DNA of 64,000 bases from assembly GCA_035648735.1 (NCBI GenBank), contig DASRKX010000120.1, positions 1 to 64,000 of the forward strand, read 5' to 3'. The notes under the pieces were generated by a model, which saw nothing but the letters and a program-made list of their open reading frames with translations, did no database searches and was not told the origin of the DNA. How positions within the stretch are numbered: the stretch's first letter is position 1; every line of letters begins with the position of its first letter. The position numbers and the translations under genes are program-made. This stretch comes from REEB95 sp035648735 (GTDB lineage Bacteria > Pseudomonadota > Alphaproteobacteria > ATCC43930 > CGMCC-115725). Below are positions 62,376-64,000 of the stretch, piece by piece.

Positions 62376-63131
62376 ATGCCGCCGACGGTGTTCGTCTTCA
62401 CCGTGCTGGTCGGCGGGCTACTGGCGTTGGTTGCGCGCACGCAGCGTTATGGCCTCGCGCTGACGCTGGCCAGCGGCGCGGCGCTCTATGTCTTCTCGAT
62501 GCCGGTGACGGCGGCGCTGATGCTGCGCGCGATCGAGGCCCAAATACCCGAAACGACGCGGGATTTCGGGGAATCCCAGGCGATCGTGATCCTTGCCGGG
62601 ACCATCCATCACGGCGACGGCGGCGCCACCAAGGACAGCGTCGGCGCGCTGACGCTCGAACGCCTTGACCGGGCGGTTCAAATTTATCGCCGGACGAAGC
62701 TGCCGATCCTGGTCTCGGGCGGGCCCATTGGCGACAGTCAGACCTCACTCGCGGCGCTGATGGCGACGACGCTGACGCAGGATTTCGGCGTGCCGGTCGC
62801 ATGGCGCGAGGAAAAATCGCAGACGACCTACGAGGACGCGCAGGAAACGGCGCGAATCCTCAACGGTCAGAACATCCATGTCATCGCGCTGGTAACGCAA
62901 CCCTGGCATATGCCGCGGGCCATCTGGTCGTTCGCGCAACAGGGACTGGACGTCATTCCGGCGCCGACCGCGCGCACCGTGCTGCGCACGCCGATCGATT
63001 CCGCCATGATCCTGCCCAGCACCGACGCCCTCGAGGATTCGTTCTATGCGCTCCACGAAGCGATCGGCCTCGCCTATTACAAATTGCGCTTCGGCGGGGC
63101 GGGAAATCCGGCCTCAAGCGGCCGCGATTAA
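62376..63131 (+). CDS. YdcF/ElyC family (DUF218) membrane protein
   Basis: A 251-aa protein with two N-terminal helices (about 5-45) and a periplasmic DUF218 domain. Family marks: AIVILAGTIHHGDGG, ALTLERLDRAVQIYRR, PILVSGGPIGDSQT, WREEKSQTTYEDAQETA and ALVTQPWHMPRAIWSF. Homologues such as ElyC affect the lipid carrier used for peptidoglycan and polysaccharides. ATG 62376 is the conservative start; ten more residues may be coded upstream from an ATT codon. It is 56 nt after the nucleotidyltransferase stop. Confidence 0.85.
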   Translation: MPPTVFVFTVLVGGLLALVARTQRYGLALTLASGAALYVFSMPVTAALMLRAIEAQIPETTRDFGESQAIVILAGTIHHGDGGATKDSVGALTLERLDRAVQIYRRTKLPILVSGGPIGDSQTSLAALMATTLTQDFGVPVAWREEKSQTTYEDAQETARILNGQNIHVIALVTQPWHMPRAIWSFAQQGLDVIPAPTARTVLRTPIDSAMILPSTDALEDSFYALHEAIGLAYYKLRFGGAGNPASSGRD

Positions 63132-63219
63132 GACTTCCCTAAGGCTTATTTCCTAGATTGAACGCCACGCCGCGCGACGGCCCTTAACCACGCCGCCGGC
63201 CCTCATTTCGGGATTTCTC

Positions 63220-64000
63220 ATGGCGCGATATCTGGTCACCGGCGGCTGCGGCTTCATCGGATCGCACCTCGCCGATGCGCTCCTTGCCGAAGGCCACGAC
63301 GTCCGCATCCTCGACAATCTTTCGACCGGCCATCGGGAAAACGCCCCGGAAGCCTCCGAATTGATGATCGGCGACGTCGCCGATCGCGTCGCCGTACGCC
63401 AGGCGATGGAGGATATGGACGGCGTGTTCCATCTCGCCGCCATCGCCTCGATCGAGCGCAGCATCGACGACTGGGTCGGCACGCACATTTCCAACCTCAC
63501 CGGCTGCATTACGGTTTTCGACGCCGCGCGCCGCGCGCGGGCATCCGGCCCAATTCCGGTGGTCTATGCCTCCTCCGCCGCGATCTATGGCCTCAACGAG
63601 GACGTGCCGCTTGCGGAAACCGCGCGTGCCGTGCCGATGACCGCCTACGGCGCCGACAAGCTCGGCTGCGAGCTGCACGCGCATATCGCGACCTCGCTCT
63701 ACGGCGTGCCGACCACCGGCTTGCGCTTCTTCAATGTCTACGGCCCGCGGCAGAATCCGGACTCGCCCTATTCCGGTGTCATCTCGATCTTTTGCGATCG
63801 CCTGGTCGCCGGCAATCCGATCACCATCCATGGCGACGGCGAACAGGTGCGCGACTTCATCCATGTGACCGACGTCGTGCGGTTCCTGACCCAGGCGATG
63901 GCGGTGCCGGCCGAAGGCGAAGTGTTCAACGTCTGCACCGGCGACGGCACCTCGATCGTCAATCTTGCCCGCACCATCGGCGAGCTGTGCGACACGACGC
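63220..64000 (+). CDS. NAD-dependent sugar-nucleotide epimerase, partial
   Basis: The first 260 codons of an extended short-chain dehydrogenase; the gene runs past the window end. The NAD site is RYLVTGGCGFIGSHLADALL (TGxxGxxG), with ILDNLSTGHREN, VYASSAAIYG and the catalytic YGADK (YxxxK). NVYGPRQNPDSPYSGVISIF is typical of UDP-glucose/UDP-GlcNAc 4-epimerases. It would supply a nucleotide sugar for the polysaccharide. ATG 63220 is the first start after a gap of 88 nt. Confidence 0.92.
   Translation, partial: MARYLVTGGCGFIGSHLADALLAEGHDVRILDNLSTGHRENAPEASELMIGDVADRVAVRQAMEDMDGVFHLAAIASIERSIDDWVGTHISNLTGCITVFDAARRARASGPIPVVYASSAAIYGLNEDVPLAETARAVPMTAYGADKLGCELHAHIATSLYGVPTTGLRFFNVYGPRQNPDSPYSGVISIFCDRLVAGNPITIHGDGEQVRDFIHVTDVVRFLTQAMAVPAEGEVFNVCTGDGTSIVNLARTIGELCDTT

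Overview
The window is GC-rich chromosomal DNA from an alphaproteobacterium. Three things point there: the gene order rpsP-rimM-trmD-rplS-leuC-leuD-leuB with ffh and a divergent dapF-mtaB-ftsY block, a SAM-II-type riboswitch (mostly an alphaproteobacterial RNA class), and CtrA/GANTC-like sequences. The family is not certain. A Rhodospirillales-like or Micropepsales-like soil or water bacterium would fit. Genes are densely packed, often with 1-4 nt stop/start overlaps, and I see no insertion sequence, prophage or CRISPR array.

Layout. 65-2070: tRNA-Arg(ACG), a DUF72 protein, a glycosyltransferase and a small Cys-rich protein. 1843-3972 (minus): a transcription unit with a promoter, a SAM-II aptamer, a short leader ORF, a 73-aa protein, a YeiH-family exporter and the Cys-rich protein. 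3992-8728 (minus): an ABC importer of the ferric-iron-type family with a fluoroacetate-dehalogenase-like hydrolase. 8831-10556 (minus): a VanZ-like membrane protein and a nitroreductase. 10803-16335: an RpfF-type DSF synthase, a convergent RpfC-type hybrid sensor kinase and a receiver-PAS-kinase protein. 16480-23700: metabolic genes (2-keto-4-pentenoate-hydratase-like, serine-glyoxylate aminotransferase, MFS transporter, methyltransferase, FAD/Fe-S 2-hydroxyacid dehydrogenase). 23697-33698: housekeeping genes (ftsY, mtaB, dapF, ffh, rpsP, rimM, trmD, rplS, leuCDB).

34189 to the right edge is a large exosortase-A (XrtA/PEP-CTERM) exopolysaccharide locus. It starts with a priming sugar transferase and the prsK-prsR-prsT regulatory/TPR set. 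A five-gene minus-strand glycan operon follows (GT2, APH-like kinase, methyltransferase, GT4, WalW-like deacetylase). Next are a flippase, the exosortase-linked O-ligase and an 82-aa membrane protein. The minus-strand export core then reads wza-like lipoprotein, chain-length protein, tyrosine kinase, beta-barrel protein, deacetylase, GT4, xrtA and a second flippase. Last come a nucleotidyltransferase, a YdcF-like protein and an epimerase cut by the window edge.

How it fits together (inference): the XrtA locus should assemble, polymerise and export a polysaccharide and process PEP-CTERM proteins encoded elsewhere, with PrsK/PrsR acting through sigma-54. The DSF pair would give the cell density-dependent control. 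The most unusual regulatory arrangement is the SAM-II switch in front of an exporter of the putative sulfate-exporter family and two uncharacterised small proteins.
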